From Colius striatus (lineage: Eukaryota; Chordata; Aves; Coliiformes; Coliidae): a stretch of 64,000 nucleotides of DNA. The notes beneath the pieces are model-generated. The model had not been told where the DNA came from. It did not search any database and saw nothing but the letters and a program-made list of their open reading frames with translations. Location of the stretch: NCBI RefSeq assembly GCF_028858725.1, contig NC_084759.1, positions 90,950,889 through 91,014,888 on the forward strand, written 5' to 3'. The position numbers were made by a program, and so were the translations under genes. Each line of letters opens with the position of its first letter. Position 1 is the first letter of the stretch. Of this stretch, positions 24,446 to 36,283 are shown one piece after another.

Positions 24446-24600
24446 CTTTCACCGGCAGGTTTACTTTTTTTTTTGCCCCCCCCCAGTGTCCAACAGAGCA
24501 GAAAATAAGGTTTATCCTGCCAAGCCGAGCCACCGCTGCCTGACAGTTTGGTGTCCCCGCTCTTCTGTATCCCACTGTACTCTCATTCTGGGAAGGTCCC
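24431..24600 (-). promoter_or_regulatory. Probable PDE9A 5' UTR and core promoter
   Basis: Sequence immediately upstream of the PDE9A ATG. On the gene strand it carries a run of nine G, one C and ten A (24484-24465), about 35 bp before the ATG. No TATA box is evident. It is assigned by position only. Confidence 0.4.
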
Positions 24601-25985
24601 TCCTCTAACATGCATGCATTTTGCTGTGCCTCTGTCTCTCTCTGCCACCTCCTTTTAGTTTTGCTTCTCTCCAAATCCAGCTGTCTCGGACAGGGACAGA
24701 TACAGGCTCCAGCTGCTGTCTGCAAGTCCCCTCTGGATTCCCATAGCAACAACCCCTCTTGGCTTGAGGGCTGAGAGCTGCTGGGCATCTGCATAGTAGC
24801 TCTGACCCTGGGGCTGACCAGCTCGTGCTACACACAAGACCAAGCAGCCCTTATCCTCTGGGGGCAAGAATGGGCTGGAGGGGGAAGAAAAACCTCCTTC
24901 ATCAGGGTGGTGAGAGATGACATTTGTTTTTAAGCTAAAATAGAACCATAATTATTAATTAGTGCTGACCCTTCTGGTACAAGTGGTGTGATGGGCTCCC
25001 AGCTGTGCCTTGTGCTGGATGGGTCCTTTCAGACACTCAGAGCAGCCAGGGCTTGGGCTATCTCAGCCCAAACTCAGCACCTTAATTCCCCCATCCCTCC
25101 TGTTGTTGTTATTACAAGGACAGAAAGGAAAAGCAGCAGCTTTTTTTTTTTTTTTTCCTCCTTGTAAGCTCCAGAAGCACCAAGAAAGCGCAAAGCCCCT
25201 ACTCCTCGCCCAATGCCATCCATGCCACCCCCAGAGGGAAGCAATGTGTTATTTAAGGGAACATGCAGCATCCTGGCACAGACATCTCCCATGGGAAGGC
25301 ACAGCCAAATACTGGGAGGGAGCACAACATCCGCGGGTCGATCCCGGGAGCGGACTCCACGTGCCATCTGCTGCGTGCTGGGGCTGTGCTGCAGTGCCTG
25401 TGGGGAGCTGAGGCAGCGGCAGCTGACACTTTGCCACGGAGGGAGGGCAGAGGGCTCTGTGGGCAGTGGTTCCTCTCCCCTCACAGGGGTGAGGCTTGGC
25501 TGATGGGCTGCAGGCACACAGAGTGGCTGGAAACAGTCATGCAGCTTTCAGTGTTTTCTGAGGCTTCTGACGGAGGAGCCTTCCCAGTCTCTTTCGTGCC
25601 ACAGGCTGGGAGCATTGGGCTTGCAGCAGTGGGCTGATACTGTCTTGCCTGACCGCTCCCAGGCCACTGTTGCAATATGAGAGAAGCATGACTGACCTAC
25701 AGAGGAGGCCAACGTGGCCCCATGGGTTATGGCATGACGTGCAGCCTCAACTGCCCCCTGCAACACGGAGGCAGGGCCCGCTCAACCTGCGGAGCTGGCA
25801 GCGCTGTGAGTGGTTCCCTGGGCCCCTCTGGGAGCCAGAGCCAGGCTGGCCTTTTGGATCAGTACTCCTAATGTCCTCAGAGCCAGCAGCAAGCTGAAGT
25901 GCTTTTGGGAAGCGCAAGCCTTTGCTTCACATCTTTCTTCTGCCAGCTTGGAGCAGGGACTTCTAGGGGAGAGCCCTTGCTCTTG

Positions 25986-26115
25986 TAGGGTTATCCTACG
26001 GGCTAGCCTTCAAGCTGCCTCCTAGGCTGTGTTATCAGGTAAGATGTCCAGGAGGTTAGCCCTAGGCTATCCTCTAGGCTATTTTGCTGCCTACTCCATA
26101 GGTTATCCTGTAAAC
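25986..26115. repeat. Degenerate short repeat based on CTAGGCT / TAGGTTATCCT
   Basis: Variants TAGGGTTATCCTACGGGCTAG, CCTAGGCTGTGTTATC, CCCTAGGCTATCCTCTAGGC and ATAGGTTATCCTGTAAACTA follow each other over about 130 bp. The unit is irregular and heavily diverged. Confidence 0.5.
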
Positions 26116-29100
26116 TAATCCCCATGGCCCTCCCCATGGCTGTTCTGAGGTGGGCACAGCCTCTCCCACTGCAATAGCCCTTCCACATCGGCCTCACTGC
26201 TTCTGTACATCAGCCAAGATTCCCATGGCTGCTTGTTTCATACCCAGTGCACTAAGCGTTGCCTTCACCCTGTTTTACCAAGGTTCATTCCCGAGTGACT
26301 GACTTACCAAGGTTAAGAAGGGAAGATAACCATACCAAGAAAAACTCAGCCATTTAGAAAGAGGCAGCAAGAGTGCTCACACTGAGGGACGCAGTTGAGG
26401 CCTTTGGTCTTGTACAGGAGGAGGCTGAGATCCCCCCCATGTGGATCACACACTCCAAGAGTGATCAGACAAGGTCATTGGTGCATTGAAGGATTTAATC
26501 ACACATCATTGAGACATCTAATGATCATAATCTCACACTGGTGAGCATCCACATTTTGATTTATATTTAGAAAAGCAACCCGCTTCTACAGCCAGCAAAA
26601 AGATGGGCTCAGAAATCCAGGCAATGATCCCATTTCCTGCCTCTCCATCCTCCTTGTCATATCTATTGTCCCTATTGTGGGTTTAAACTGAAGCTCCAGC
26701 AGACATCCCACCACCCCTGTCCCCTTAATTACATTAATACTTGCTAGAAAAATTGCTTTCTTGTACAATTGATGAGTGCTGCACTTTTCAAGAACTTTTC
26801 ATGTAGATGGAATCTACAAAAGCTGAGCTCTCAGAAATTATGGTAAAAGCCTGATGTAATCTGACACAGCTCAGGCCCATGCCTGAAAGGCAACAAAAGA
26901 TGGTACTCATCAAAGAGGATGTGCAGCTCCGTGAGGTCACTGCCTTCCTTTAGCTGGTTTAACCCTCCCTCCCCCGTCCCCAGTCTCCCCACTCTGTTAT
27001 GTGCTGTGCAACATGAGGCAAAAGCAATTTGGAAGAATTTTCCTCTCCCACTCAGCCCTTCAACAGTTCATCAGATAGACCAAATCCTGGCAATACTGCA
27101 CCAGGCAACGTTTCTCCATCCTTAAAGGAGCATTTTGGCTAGCTAAAGGCAGTGCTGTGCTATTATCCCCCAGACCACAGGCAGCACACATCAAGCCCTG
27201 CACAGCTCTGCTTTGCCTTCTCTGCCAAGTTATTTACAACACACACCACTTTGTACCCACAACCCATGCCGTTGTGGCTTTCAGAGGGCTGCAGGGCTTC
27301 AGCCCTTAGCCTGATGACCTGGTGGTGCCTCAGCCAGCTGCCACTTACCCTGGTGAGCGCTCCTAGGGAGTAAAAAATGTGCCTCTGTCTTCCAGTCTTA
27401 GTGTCTGCTCCACATAAGCACCTCAGAGGCAGCTTTATTAAGGTTTCCAAGGTGTAACTGTGGGATATTCAGGTCACACACAATTTGCACTTAGACTCAC
27501 TGCTGTCGAGGCACGAAACATCCATGCTGTCTTTACACGAGTTAAGATACTGCTGCAAACCCTGCTTAAAGGGTGAGTATAAAGCTTCAGGGATCAAGAG
27601 GGCTGGCATGGAGTGGCATGGCACCATCCCTGTCCACTCTGTTCCCCCTGCCCTTGGTTGTAGCTATGCAGAAGGGATTGAGGCAGCAAGCTGTGGAGAA
27701 CAAGGCAGGGTCAGCACTGCTGCTGCCTCTACTTGCCTTCCCCATACAGCCTGTATGGCCCCTCTGAGGAGTTGCCCCTCTCAGCCACGTCTCAAGGTGG
27801 TAACATCCTTCTGCAATAGTCTCCCCAAATCTGTCCTTTGTCCAAAGCATTCCCATTCATCCCAGTCACCTGTTTACAGCCATGGGACAGATTTCCAGGG
27901 CTTGCTTCACCAGTCCTGAAGTTGCTGTGCTCAGGTGGTGGCACCCAGTGCAGAACATGACCCCACCAGCCTCTCTAAAACCCTGTTTACCTGCAGCACT
28001 CTTGAAATGAAGTGCCCTTTGCAAGATGGGGGAATGCAGGGCAGTAATCTTCAAAGGGAGTTAGATGGGGGGACAAAAAAGCCAGATAAGGTAAACCTTT
28101 CAGTGAAAGATCTCCCTTTCACTTTTCCTCAGAGAAATGCACTTCCATGAGTCATCACTGAATCCTGTTTCCTCACTCTCTGCCACAGTTTGGCTCTCCT
28201 TGCTCTCTATGGTGGAGCAAGAGCTCTCAGTGCCCTGCCTGCCCCTGCCCTGCATGGGGCTGGACTCAACACCAGGCAACTCATCCTACCTGAAGAGCAA
28301 GGTGTGTGGTTGAGGCTGGGAAAGGAAAACTCTGAGTTTTTTGCAAAGCTCAGAAAATACCTTGGTGCCCATGGGGAGGGCTGGTTAAGGGTCTAAGGTT
28401 GTGTTTGGAAACGCTTCCTGGGCCATTAGGACTCAGAAGGTGCAGCCTGGCCTGAGAAGGTCATATGTAGCTGGAGCATAGCTGCAGAGAAGTATATACA
28501 GACAGTGACCTATTTTGAACAAAGTTTGCCTAGAAGAAAAGGTAGAGAATAGGAATTGAAAAAAAATGAACTTTTTCCTTTACCTACTCCATATCTAAGC
28601 CTCTCAGCTGCCTCCTCTGCCCACTAATTCCTTCTCTTGCAGGTCCCCTCCTTCAGCTGTAGGTTCCTTGCATGTGTGTGTCTGTCTCCACGTTCCCACA
28701 GGGCCTCGTCTTACTGCTTTACCTCTCCATACCATTTCCTTCAAACCTACCCAAACACCCAATTGCCCCTGGAGCTGGGAAGGTTTCCCCCCTTGGGTCC
28801 CCCAGCTCCTCTTCCCCTCCCTGCTTTGCTCAGTCTTCTCTACCTCCTTTCAGCACCTTCGGTGTTTCACCACTCTCGCTTCTAGACTTTTCTCCTCCGC
28901 AAACGCTTGATTCAGGGGTTGAGTCTACAGAGGAATTAACTCTCCATGGTGGCTGCACTTTTAGCAGCTAAGCCACCGGCTGTGCCCAGGTAAGCTCCTC
29001 CATCGCTGCTGCTGCAGAGCGTGACTGACCTGTTCAGCCCAGCTCTCAATCTTTTCCATAAGCCGATGGAAAACGCATGGCTTGCTGCATATGGAAATTA

Positions 29101-30284
29101 CAGCTCGCTTCTTTGCACATTTCTTTCATACACTGCCAGGTTTCTAACGGATTGGTCCTGGAAATGATCACGTTTAATGCTAATTACAGACTGACTGATT
29201 AGTAGTACCCAGGCCCTTAGATGATTTGTCTATATGGGCCCTGAAAGCCTGTGTTTGGCCCTTGTCTGTGCAGCAGCACAGCTCCCCATCCTCGCCCTTG
29301 GCTCCGGCCCCAGTTCTGTGCCCACTGCTACTCTCAGCCCCAGCCCCAACCCCCATGGTGCTGATATCATCACCTCCATACTGGTTTCCATGGAAAACCC
29401 ACAGGAACGTGGGCTGGAAGGGAGCTGTGGCATCTCCTGATGTGGCTGGTCTGGGGCACCAGGGTGCAGATATAGAGCTCCATGGGCTGGAGACATAGTG
29501 TTACTCATTCAGGAGTCAGCCTTAGTCTTTAATCCAACAATGCTGGCCACCTTGGTGATAATGCTGCCTTTTTTCTGTTTGCATGCGTTAAAATTCTGGT
29601 AGTAGCGGTTCCTGTTTGTGTGTCAGCACTCACATACACCAGTTAATAGGCTCAGATCTCGGGAAAGTGAAAACAGCCAACACTGTTAACTCAGAAATAC
29701 CTGTCCATGTGTGCAGTACTGGCTTGGGGGTTGAAGAACAGCAGTCTCAAGCTGTGAGTGATCCTTCCACTTTATGAAAGAACGTGTCCATTACAGCATC
29801 TGGCATTTCCTGACTGAGGGGGGAATAACCTGATTTTATTTCAGCCCTACATTAGCATTTTTTTTTTGGAACCTGTTTTCTAAAGCCCTTGTAATACCTG
29901 ACAGCTCCCCAGGTTGATATCCTGAAGGTCACCCAGCGATGCAAACCCCATTACCTTTCCCTGCTCCCTTCTGGGAGTGGAGGAAGCTCACCCTTTATAA
30001 GCATTTCTTTTCATTGCAGTGCCAACATCAGGTCCTTGGCATAAGCAACGCAACCCTAATAACGTCCTCCTTTTGCCAACAGTGCTTTGCACAACATTCC
30101 TAGGCAACTCCTCCTCCCTGCCAGGAGCAGGCCTTGGGGCATCGCTGTGCTGAGCGCTGCCAGCTGCCTGCAGGAAGGCTTGGCTGCACCATCTTCCATT
30201 GCACCAATCCTGAAACCTCTCTGCCTGACTTTCAGGCTCCCTTCCCTCTCTGCTTTACATTTTACATCTCTTCCCTTCATTTTT

Positions 30285-30490
30285 CATAGAATCATAGAAT
30301 TGTTTCAGCTGGAAGAGACCTTTCAGATCGAGTCCAGCCTTTATCCCAGCCCTATCAACCTCTAGACCATTTCCCTAAGTGCAACATTCACCAGTCTCTT
30401 AAACACCTCCAGGGACGGTGACTCCACCAGCTACCTGGGCAGCTGTTCCAAGGCCTGACAACCCTGTCAGTAAAGAAATTCCTCCTCTTT
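30285..30490 (-). mobile_element. CR1 LINE short 3' fragment
   Basis: The + strand begins CATAGAATCATAGAATTG and includes CAGCTGGAAGAGACCTTTCA, AACACCTCCAGGGACGGTGA and CCACCAGCTACCTGGGCAGC, the antisense CR1 3' region. It is about 200 bp and 5'-truncated. Confidence 0.92.
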
Positions 30491-30642
30491 TCCATTCCCC
30501 TTCCATCTCCACCATCCAGCTATCTGTTCCCAGGCCTTCATTTACAACATAAACATGGAGCCAAGAGCACCCAAGTGCCTTGCAATCTTGCCCTAGGCAC
30601 TGCTGTGTGCCTATGCATGCATGTGCACACAATCCATGCATA

Positions 30643-30658
30643 ACACACACACACACAC
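30643..30658. repeat. (AC)n microsatellite
   Basis: Eight uninterrupted AC units. Confidence 0.9.
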
Positions 30659-31720
30659 AGACCCTAACTAGCTGCTAATGACACACCAAGTCAGATGGAT
30701 GCCTGGTATAGAGCTTCTGGGAAAGCCTAGCTATAAAATCTGCCTTTTCATAAGGTCATGGAAGAAATTAACAGACCCAACTGGAACTTTCAAGTCCCGA
30801 TGAGAAAAAAAGAAATGAAATGAAGTGTGTCTGGAGTCACCAGCTAGATCATTCAGAGGAGTGACAGCCAAGAAGTGGAAAAGTCAATTCCCTTTGCTGG
30901 ACAAGGTTGGCTCGTGCTCTTGGCAGGAAAGCCTGAGTGCGGGCCACAACCCGTGCTCCCAAATGGGAGGGAAGCAGTGTATGGCTCGACTTGAAGCAAA
31001 CTGCCTGGCATTTTATGTGGTGCAGGAAAGCGAAGTTACTTCAGATGCCTGTTTTGGGAGACTGCCATCTGAGCGGCTCAGAGCTGCTGAGTGACTCATT
31101 GTAAATCAGCTATTTCCATCTTTCTGACAAGCAGACCTCAGACACCCTACAGTCTTGGAAACCCAAAGACTAATGAAGGGTTGCTAACGCCGGTGCCAAC
31201 ACGCAGTAACGTGTTCCACATGTTCACGAGATGCAGGGCCTGGGGGACAGGGGCATCTGCACACTTTTGTGTCTGGGCTAAAGACCAGAGCAGGAGACAC
31301 TCATTGCTTCACCCCTGACTAGTCCCCTGGGTGCTTCCTCAATCTCCACACTGCTGCTCACTCCTTTCTTACGATGCTGATCCACCGTCACGTCAGCAGG
31401 AATGGCTACAAAACGTTTCACTACTCAGGCTCGCTTTCCAGTAAGTTAGATGTGTTGGCAAAGTTTGGACCCTGGGTGGGAGATTGTGTGTCAGTTGCAT
31501 CACACCTGCACCCCATAAAAGTCAGAGCTAGCCATGTGAATTCCTGGGGGGGGTCAGCATAAAGGGACGTTGCATAGTTCTTCACAGTACATAAAAATGA
31601 GTCTTTCTATTTTAGCATGATTTTAAAACAGAGACCTCCTTAGATAGCTAGATAGTATCTCAAATATGTAACATTTTTCCGTAACGTGCCTGTTTTCTTA
31701 TACTTGTTCTGTTGACACAG

Positions 31721-32045
31721 ATAGAATCATAGAATCATTTAGGTTGGAGAAGTGCTTTAAGATCAAGTCCAACCACTAATGTCACACTGCCAAGCCTGCC
31801 ACTAAACCATATCTAGGCATCTTTTTAATAACTCCAGGGATGGTGACTCCACCAACTCCCTGGGCAGCCTGTTCCAATGCTTGATAACCCTTTCTGTGAA
31901 GAATTTTTTTCCTAAGATCCCAACTAACCCCCTCCTGCTGCAACATGAGGCCGTTTCCTGTTGTCCTATTGCTTGTTACCTGGGAGAAGAGTCTGACCCT
32001 CACCTCACAACAACCTCCTTTCAGGTAGCAGCAGAGTGCGACACA
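31721..32045 (-). mobile_element. CR1 LINE 3' fragment
   Basis: The + strand starts ATAGAATCATAGAATCATTT and continues TAGGTTGGAGAAGTGCTTTA, AAGTCCAACCACTAATGTCA, CTGCCAAGCCTGCCACTAAA and TCCAGGGATGGTGACTCCAC. These belong to the subfamily with a CACTGCCAAG block. About 325 bp, 5'-truncated. Confidence 0.93.
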
Positions 32046-35000
32046 TCCTGGTTCCATTAATAAGCAGAAGTACATTTTCTCCATAAAAAAGATTAGAGAC
32101 TCTCATTCTTTAGGACAGAAAGACAGAAAAGAGCTATAGATGCTGTGTGAAAAGGATGACAAAGGCTTCAGATAGCACTGAAGGTGCCTGATCTGCTCTA
32201 CCAGAATACTGGAGGCTGCATGAAGTGGGGAAACTTTTAACTATTTTTGCAGTTTCCAAAATTACATTGGACCTCAGTGCCGCTTTTCCCCAGGAGCATT
32301 ACTGAGATGATCACCCTTCACAAGCCTCTCTATTGGCATTGTCACCAGTTCTGAAGGTCACGGACCAAAGACACTCAAAAGATTGGATGAGAAATCATTA
32401 GTGGCTACTTTCAAGTAACACATTTTTGCTGCTTCTTTTTACTTGTCTCCTGTCTTCGTAGCCTGACTATTGATCCAGGTCATGTACATGAGTTTTCCTC
32501 TGTAACTTTGAAAGTTAGAAACTTTAGCCAAGGAACACAACTGAACTGAGATTTTCGTGCAATAATGAGACTCTGCTACCCAAGGGAAGCAGTAAATATT
32601 GTAAATTAATGGTTGGTCAGAAAAATGGCAGCACTGAGGCATTGCAGAGAATGAGATGGAAGTAGCTTATGGGGGGCAGGGAGTGCCTCACACAAAAAAT
32701 GATTTATTATCATTATTCTCATTTTTTTTAGTATCTTTCAATATCCTTCCTCCATCCTCCATTGAATTTTGTATTGCACAGCCCAAATGCTCACCACAGA
32801 ATTCTCACAGTGCCAGGTCTCAGCCTGTACCACCCCTCTCCTCCTGCACTCTCCCTTTCTTAGAGGGGGCCCAAGGCAAACCCTGAGTCCAGTAACATTG
32901 TTTTTAAGATGTGAATATTCAAGTCTGAGATATTTCAAGAGGTAAAGAAAATAAGCTCAAAGCTCAAGACAGTGCTTCCCTTCCTAGCTCAGGGAAGGAC
33001 CCATCATCTCTACAGTGTCTTTGGCTAGCCTCAAAATTGAGGACAGGAGCTCAGGGACCATCACTGAGGGCTCTCAGGGTGACAGCTGCTGGCTTTTACT
33101 GGGAAGCTTTTTCTACAGGGCTTTCCTCCTCCTGTCATACTGCAACACAGCTGAAGCCATGTCTCCTTCCTAGTCCTTCATCCTCCTCTTTGTCCATTCT
33201 TCTTTCTTTTTGCTTCTTTGAATAGATTTCACTGGATTCACATGTTTTTTTTTTTTTTAACTTAAATCCTTATCCTCCCACTTTCATCTGCAACCTGGAT
33301 GCTGGATGTGAAGGTTTTCTCCTCCTTGAATCTCTCTATCTGGCCAAGTGTGTGATGAAAAAATGCACTGTTGGCTCTTAGCCATTGTCTAAAAACTTCC
33401 TGTAGGCAGCAAACAAGTTTTTGGACAAGAAACTGAGAAGACCAAGAACATACAGAAATAAACACACATAAATAAAGTAAAAGCCCAGCAGCCCTCTGCC
33501 AAAAAGCACACAACATTGTGCCCAGCTCTTCTCTCCCATCTTTTCCCTGCATCTTTACCTTTGCTTGTTTGTTTCTCTTGCTGCTTTTCCATCATCATCT
33601 CCTCTGATCAGTGTTCTGCTCCCTACTATCTGCCCATGTGTCTTCACCCACGACGGCTGGGGGGCTCCCCGCTCTTCTCCTGTCCCATTTCATCTGAAGG
33701 GTGCAGTGTTCCTGTCGTTTGCCATCCAGTTCTCCTGCCAGTAGTGCAATCAGCTCCACACCATGTCTCTGCCCTAGAAACGGTGCCTCTGAGCAGCAGC
33801 AAAGTCACAGAACCAGAATCACTCACCGGCAAAACAGGGTTACTGCAGAGATGCTGAGCTCTGCTTGCTGTGGGGCAGATGAGTGCTTGACCCTTGCACT
33901 CGCTAGGGAGACGGCCAAAGGCAACACATCACTTTGTTTCTCTTAATGAAACGGTGCTTTTTGGTCTCTTCCCTCTACACGTCCCTCTTTCCTCCTCGAA
34001 CCCCATCACCCCACGTTCCCAGAGCGAGTGACTGAAACTGGGGTTTTACTTGAAGAGCTGTGTCTGTTGCTGAAGAGCTGCCGTTCCAAGGAGTGCCTGG
34101 TCCCTGTGTGTGTCTGTGTGCACAGGCATGACTGCACGAGCCTCTGTAAATAACCTTGAAGGTATGGTGTGCATTATGAACACATCCCCTTCCCCTCCTA
34201 AACACGCACAAAACCCCCATGACGTGTGGTGGCTATCATCAGTCACCTGAAAGGAGCTACATGCTCTTCCCATGCCTTTGGAGTTCCATTTCTCTCCAGG
34301 GCTGCCACTGCTGTTCTCTGGGCGCTTGGTGTTTCTTCTGACATGACCACTGGAGAACCTGCCAGCTTCAACAACTGCCTCTGCTTCATATTCTGAAGGT
34401 GAGGGAGTTTTAGCTTGGTCTAGTCCTCCCAAGACACAAAATCCATCACTTTGTGAAAGCATCCTGCCCGCGGCATCCTGGCCCAGCCTCCACAATCCAG
34501 CATATCCCCCTGCCAGGAGCACAGGCTGTTGCAGACAGCCCAGATACCTGTACTGGCAGAGCTCAGCAAAGACTGCACACACTGTGAAACGTTTGATGTA
34601 CTTCTGGGACAAACTTGCTTGAAAACAGACTCATGCTACAGAATACTAAACTTGCCAGAAAGACACATAGCACCTGAGTGCTTACTAGATCCATCTTTTG
34701 ACCTAAAAGACATGACAAGCAAGGGAGTTTAGCATGGGGCTGTTTGTTTTTGTCGCTGTTGTTCGCAGCAGCACCCATTTACATGGACAATTTCAACTGT
34801 ACTTGAAGAGTAGAGACAGCAAAAACACAGAAGGCAGTTCCTGATGTTTACAGGAATGTATAAGGTGGATGCACCAGAGCTCCAAATCATCCATTTGGGC
34901 TGCATTTATAGTTCTTGGAAGGCTGAAAACTGTGTATAAGAACCAGCTTGCACTCAGGAATAACATTTCCTTTCTGATGACACACAGAAATGACATTTAT

Positions 35001-36230
35001 ATGCTGCTTTGGCAGATGCATTATTTTATTAGAGGCTTTCCAGTAGGCAAATATAAGAGCTTTGTTTTCCCTGCTACTTGCATCATCTATAACCTTTCTA
35101 CCAAGAGATCTCCTTCCAAATGACAGTGACAATTGTTATGAGAATTAGATGTGTTAGTTCTTACTTCAGATGTTCAGGGGATCACCCTATCTAGGTGCCT
35201 TGCTGGAGAGCGATTTCATCCTCCTAAAAAGTGGTCTTCTGAAATCTGGGGTGAGTCTTGTGATGTGATGAGCCTGGAAGTAAAGTGCACGGGAAGTTAC
35301 GTCTGCCTTGTGTAGCTCTAATAGAGGTATCAGTCCTAAAAACGCACATTCTCTCTGCCTGCGCCCTGGATTTGTCAGCCAGCCCGGTTCTGCCTTTCTG
35401 GGCTGGCAACTCCTATTTTGAGAACTGCCACTGTCAAAATCAGAGCAAGGAAACCAGAAGGTTTCTCACCACTTCTCTCCACTTTCAGCAACCACTCCAT
35501 TTTGCAAGCAGACACGCATGCCAGCTGTGGTAGTGGATTCCCTTCAGTGCCAAGCAAGCGAGCCAACTTTCTTGTTTCCAACCCCCTAACCCAGCTGAGA
35601 GGAAAGTGAAGAGCTGGCACCGAGCTGAACACACACACGTTTCGGTGAGGTGATGGTCACCTCGGCACAGGTGACCCTGTATGCCATTTCAGCTCTTTCT
35701 TCTATTTGGAGAATGTGCTTTTGTGTTTTGTGACCTCTTCTGTTCTCTCATCGATGTGCTTCCTTCCTTCCATGTAACTGGGAATCTGCAGCCAAAGGAA
35801 AAAGGAGGTGGCAGCTTTATAAAGACATCTAACCAAGATGGCTCAATCGAATCCCACAGTTACACCTCTCAGAATAAACCCAAACCTGCAGATTCTGCCA
35901 CAGAGCGACACAACGTTCAGCTGTTTCCTACCAGATCAGTGCAATTTAAGAATAGATTCAGAACCAGTTGTACTTATTAAGCTGAGGTCTCACGTGGCCT
36001 GCAGCAAAATTGGATGACTCAGACTAAAATACAATACTCCATCCTCTGCAGCACAAACAACACAGCCGTGTTTGGCAGAAGATTCAGAAGAAACCTGCTC
36101 CTTCCATAAGTTTTGCCTGCACATTCCTCAGCTATGATGGGCTGCCTATACTGACTACACTTCGTGTCACAAAGAGGAGGTGAGAATCCAGCCCTTTCAG
36201 TTTGTTCCCAATTTGTACTGCAACTTACAG

Positions 36231-36283
36231 TGTGCATGTGTATATTTATATATATATATGTATGTACACATACACACACACAT
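36231..36283. repeat. (TA)n/(CA)n compound microsatellite
   Basis: TG-, TA- and CA-rich dinucleotide tract containing TATATATATATATG and ACACACACACA, with interruptions. Confidence 0.85.

Noticed and set aside
34046..34612. 188-codon open frame on the minus strand in the intergenic region
   Set aside because: No domain, no CpG promoter, no splice context. The length is compatible with chance in G+C-moderate DNA.
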